8,615 nucleotides of DNA, from contig BDTQ01000299.1 of NCBI GenBank assembly GCA_002898135.1, forward strand, positions 1 to 8,615, given 5' to 3'. A program made the translations under genes and the position numbers. The stretch is from a bacterium BMS3Bbin07. Lineage in GTDB: Bacteria > Nitrospirota > Thermodesulfovibrionia > Thermodesulfovibrionales > JdFR-85. The notes beneath the pieces are model-generated. The model was not told where the DNA came from and made no database searches. It saw only the letters and a program-made list of their open reading frames with translations. This document shows, one piece after another, positions 6,368-8,615 of the stretch; the stretch's first letter is position 1; each line of letters opens with the position of its first letter.

Positions 6368-8318
6368 GAATTGAGCTCCCTGTAAAGTTTTTGATGAAAT
6401 GGAATACAAACAACTGAGTTGACAAGATGCCAACAAGTGCCATATTGTCCCTTGTCCCAATCGCCTGACCCTTTCTGAACTTATCCACAAGCTTCTCAAC
6501 CGTATCCGGATTAAATATGCCAAATTCTTTAATCCTCTCCCGTGACATGAGGTCTTCTATATATTCAAACCGTGCCCTTCCTGAACCTGGCCTGAAAAAG
6601 CTCTTCCCATCAGGCGCCCTGTAGGGCTGCTTGGGCCTGTTCCTTACTGAAAGTGGAACCATATCACCAGCACAAAGCTTGAGAATATATTTTTCATTCA
6701 GGACCTTCAGTTTCAGTGTGGAGGGAAGACCGGATGCAAACTCTACAACCCGGTGATCCAGAAAAGGAAACCTCCCCTCTACAGAGTGGGCCATGGAGAC
6801 CCTGTCACCCTGGGATGAGAGTATGTATCCCGGAAGAAGATACCTGGCCTCAAGATACCCGGCCTGGGAAAGGCTATCCCAACTGTCATAATCCGGGGGC
6901 AGAAGGTTTTTCATATCTTCATAGCTGTCATGGGACATAAGCTCTGATTTTACAGTATCAGAAAAAAAGACCTTCAGTCTCGACGTCAACCCCCATCGCG
7001 GAAGGTGGGAAAAGAAGGGGTTCGAAAGGTCCTCGGGCCTTACATGAAAAAAGGCCTGCAAATATTCAAGCGGCTGCCTCTGCAGGTTTTGCATGTAAGG
7101 ATAAAGCCTTTTAAGGAGGAGCGGCCTTATTCCTGAAAGCGGCTGCATCGCCCAGAACCTCCTGATTTTTGATTCCTTGAATATATCATATCCACCCAAT
7201 ATCTCATCCGAGCCTTCACCTGTAAGCACTACCTTATATCCCGCATCCCTGACGAGTCCCGAGAGTATATAGAGGGGAGCAGGGGCGGTTCTCAATACGG
7301 GCTTTTCAGTATGCCAGACAACGTCCGGAAATACCCGGGCTATATCCTCGCATGAGCAGCTAACATCCTGATGTTCTGTCCCGAAAAAGCGGCTCGCCTC
7401 TTTCTGGTAACCGCTCTCATCGAATTCAGGGTCTTTGAAGGTTACAGAAAATGTTTTAAGTGGCGTATCAGTATTTTTTTTTATCATCGCAGTCACCACT
7501 GCAGAGTCAAGACCACCACTCAGGTATGCTCCAACAGGGACATCGGAACGGAGCCTTATACGTGTTGCATCAACAAGAAGCTCTCTGAGCCTTTCTGCAT
7601 AACCCCTCTCATCCATAACCTCTCCGAAGCCCTCATTATCCTGTGCATAATCAAGGTGCCAGTAAGGGGTTGTAATGATTTTTCCATCCTCGACAATCAT
7701 ATAATGGGCCGGGGGAAGTTCCATTATATCCCTGAAAAAAGTCCTCGGAGGAAGGGTAACCCAGAAGGTAAAGAGCTGGTCAAGGGCATGAATATCAACC
7801 TCTCTGGTGACCCCCGGATGAACAAGGATGGACTTTATCTCCGAACCAAAGAGCAATCTCCCTCCGGTAACAGTATAAAAAAGTGGTCTGACACCAATGC
7901 GGTCACGGGAAAGAAAGAGTCTTCTCTTCTTTTTATCCCAGATGGCAAAAGCCCACTGACCATTGAAATACCTGAGACAATCCTCTCCTTTTTCCTCGTA
8001 GAGATGCAGAATAACCTCGGTATCGGTATCGGTTGAAAACCTGTGACCCTGCTTTATCAGCTCCTGTCTCAGTTCCACGTAGTTAAAAATTTCACCGTTA
8101 AAAGTAATCCAGAGAGACCTGTCCTCATTGTGTATCGGCTGCCGCCCTCCGGCAGGATCAATAATACTCAGCCGGGCATGTGCAAGCCCCACGCAGTTGT
8201 CGGTATAAAGACCGCAGTCATCAGGTCCCCTGTATCCGGCCATCATCACCATCTCCTTCAGGAGATCCTGATCTATCCCGTCTTCCTTAAAGTTAAATAT
8301 ACCTGATATCCCACACAT
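6354..8318 (-). CDS. Asparagine synthase-type glutamine amidotransferase (exosortase-associated)
   Basis: This 654-residue two-domain cytosolic enzyme resembles AsnB. The N-terminal class II glutaminase begins MCGISGIF, so Cys2 becomes the N-terminal nucleophile; Arg49 (HARLSIID), the FNGEIFNY segment with Asn74-Gly75-Glu76, and Asp99 complete the glutamine pocket. The synthetase domain has the PP-loop SGGLDSA (267-273), GEGSDEILGGYD (367-378), SMAHSVEGRFPFLDHR (508-523) and RPKQPYRAPDG (561-571). It would hydrolyse glutamine and pass ammonia to an ATP-activated carboxylate. Relatives in exosortase loci are annotated as exosortase-A-system amidotransferases and are thought to modify a surface polymer precursor, not to make asparagine. 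An in-frame GTG at 8333 is rejected because it would bury Cys2; the ATG at 8318 has AGG eight bases upstream. It is the first gene of the cluster. A run of nine A on the coding strand falls at Lys280-Asn282. Confidence 0.9.
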   Translation of the reverse strand: MCGISGIFNFKEDGIDQDLLKEMVMMAGYRGPDDCGLYTDNCVGLAHARLSIIDPAGGRQPIHNEDRSLWITFNGEIFNYVELRQELIKQGHRFSTDTDTEVILHLYEEKGEDCLRYFNGQWAFAIWDKKKRRLFLSRDRIGVRPLFYTVTGGRLLFGSEIKSILVHPGVTREVDIHALDQLFTFWVTLPPRTFFRDIMELPPAHYMIVEDGKIITTPYWHLDYAQDNEGFGEVMDERGYAERLRELLVDATRIRLRSDVPVGAYLSGGLDSAVVTAMIKKNTDTPLKTFSVTFKDPEFDESGYQKEASRFFGTEHQDVSCSCEDIARVFPDVVWHTEKPVLRTAPAPLYILSGLVRDAGYKVVLTGEGSDEILGGYDIFKESKIRRFWAMQPLSGIRPLLLKRLYPYMQNLQRQPLEYLQAFFHVRPEDLSNPFFSHLPRWGLTSRLKVFFSDTVKSELMSHDSYEDMKNLLPPDYDSWDSLSQAGYLEARYLLPGYILSSQGDRVSMAHSVEGRFPFLDHRVVEFASGLPSTLKLKVLNEKYILKLCAGDMVPLSVRNRPKQPYRAPDGKSFFRPGSGRARFEYIEDLMSRERIKEFGIFNPDTVEKLVDKFRKGQAIGTRDNMALVGILSTQLFVFHFIKNFTGSSIHGSN

Positions 8319-8429
8319 AAATAGAACCTGCACTGAGCAATTGTAATATTGTTATTAACCCGGCAATTATTCAGAGAGACATGTTCGTCTGCAATATCAA
8401 ACAGTTAACCAGATGAAAACCCGCTCTTT
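8319..8429. other. Leader region of the operon
   Basis: This is a non-coding AT-rich stretch between the first gene and the palindromic repeats. It contains AGG of the Shine-Dalgarno at 8327-8329 and a weak promoter candidate; I found no sigma-54 pattern, riboswitch-like fold or attenuator here. Confidence 0.5.
8366..8394 (-). promoter_or_regulatory. Weak sigma-70-like promoter candidate for the operon
   Basis: On the minus strand TTGCAG (8394-8389) and AATAAT (8371-8366) are spaced by 17 bases. The -10 matches five of six consensus positions and the -35 only three of six. Its place about 40-50 bases before the operon start is sensible, but AT-rich leaders yield such matches by chance. Confidence 0.3.
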
Positions 8430-8586
8430 ACACACCCACTGCCCCCTCTTTTTAGAGGGGAGAGTTCTTGCTTCCTGCCTTCTCATGGCTGTTTACCTGC
8501 TTGCTCGCCTTTCCCTCTTCCCGTTCCGCCCCTTATCTGTATATCCTCTGCTTTCCCCTCTATCAAGAGGGGATTAAGGGGTGTGT
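8430..8586. repeat. Paired inverted palindromes, REP/MITE-like element
   Basis: Two arms of about 32 bases lie in inverted orientation. The outer ends are ACACACCC (8430-8437) and GGGTGTGT (8579-8586). Each arm contains a perfect 7-base palindrome CCCCTCT...AGAGGGG with a 4-base loop (8443-8460 and 8555-8572). The roughly 94 bases between them are strongly pyrimidine-rich on the plus strand and carry no reading frame. Neither hairpin is followed by a T run on either strand, so they are not simple terminators. The layout resembles BIME/REP pairs or a small non-autonomous element with terminal repeats; no clear target-site duplication is seen. Confidence 0.65.
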
Positions 8587-8615
8587 GCCTTTTAAAAACT
8601 CTGCTTCTATTTGCC

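Noticed and set aside
6368..6523. Longer carrier protein starting at 6523
   Set aside because: The added 52 residues overlap the amidotransferase gene, show no carrier-protein similarity, and the ATG at 6367 has a good Shine-Dalgarno.
7371..8036. Plus-strand open frame of 221 codons
   Set aside because: It is antisense to the well-supported amidotransferase and has no protein-like motifs.
8319..8333. GTG start five codons upstream for the amidotransferase
   Set aside because: It would place residues before the Cys that must be N-terminal after Met removal; the ATG at 8318 has a better-spaced Shine-Dalgarno.
8443..8572. Palindromes considered as a CRISPR array or as intrinsic terminators
   Set aside because: There are only two units, in inverted rather than direct orientation, with a long spacer; neither stem is followed by a T run.

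Overview
The window carries one tightly packed minus-strand gene cluster, read from about 8318 down to 150. I read it as an exosortase/PEP-CTERM protein-sorting locus of a Gram-negative bacterium. The evidence is a membrane exosortase with its Cys/Arg/His triad, a separate EpsI-type protein, and a secreted protein ending in a textbook PEP motif, membrane helix and basic tail. Such systems occur in exopolysaccharide- or biofilm-forming Gram-negatives. Balanced-to-AT-leaning composition, liberal AGA/AGG/ATA codon use and the GGGG-type paired palindromes at the right edge would fit Nitrospirota or Desulfobacterota, but that placement is a guess and no marker gene is present.

Layout in transcription order: (1) 8319-8615 has no gene; it holds a pair of inverted GGGG-rich palindromes (8430-8586) and a weak candidate promoter. 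(2) A class-B asparagine-synthetase-type glutamine amidotransferase (8318-6354). (3) A small acyl carrier protein (6367-6116) overlapping it by 14 bases. (4) An AMP-forming acyl-CoA/acyl-ACP ligase (6084-4534). (5) A PP-loop ATPase with an N-terminal four-Cys motif (4537-3545), joined to the ligase by ATGA. (6) A two-domain GNAT-like acyltransferase (3548-2496), again joined by ATGA. (7) The exosortase (2464-1613). (8) EpsI (1640-999), overlapping the exosortase by 28 bases. (9) A 213-base gap with a strong sigma-54 type -24/-12 match. (10) The PEP-CTERM protein (785-150).

Interpretation: genes 2-8 look like one translationally coupled operon. The ligase and carrier protein could activate and hold an acyl or amino-acid group. 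The AsnB-like enzyme and the PP-loop enzyme could install nitrogen (or, for the latter, possibly sulfur), and the GNAT could transfer an acyl group, making or decorating a surface glycan or the group that receives sorted proteins. Exosortase and EpsI would process the PEP-CTERM protein. That protein appears to be transcribed separately under RpoN control, which fits the known PrsK/PrsR-RpoN regulation of PEP-CTERM genes in floc-forming bacteria. The most notable points are the sigma-54 promoter, the two-amidotransferase biosynthetic module welded to the exosortase, the TtcA-like cysteine pattern in the PP-loop enzyme, and an EpsI that lacks its family cysteine motif.
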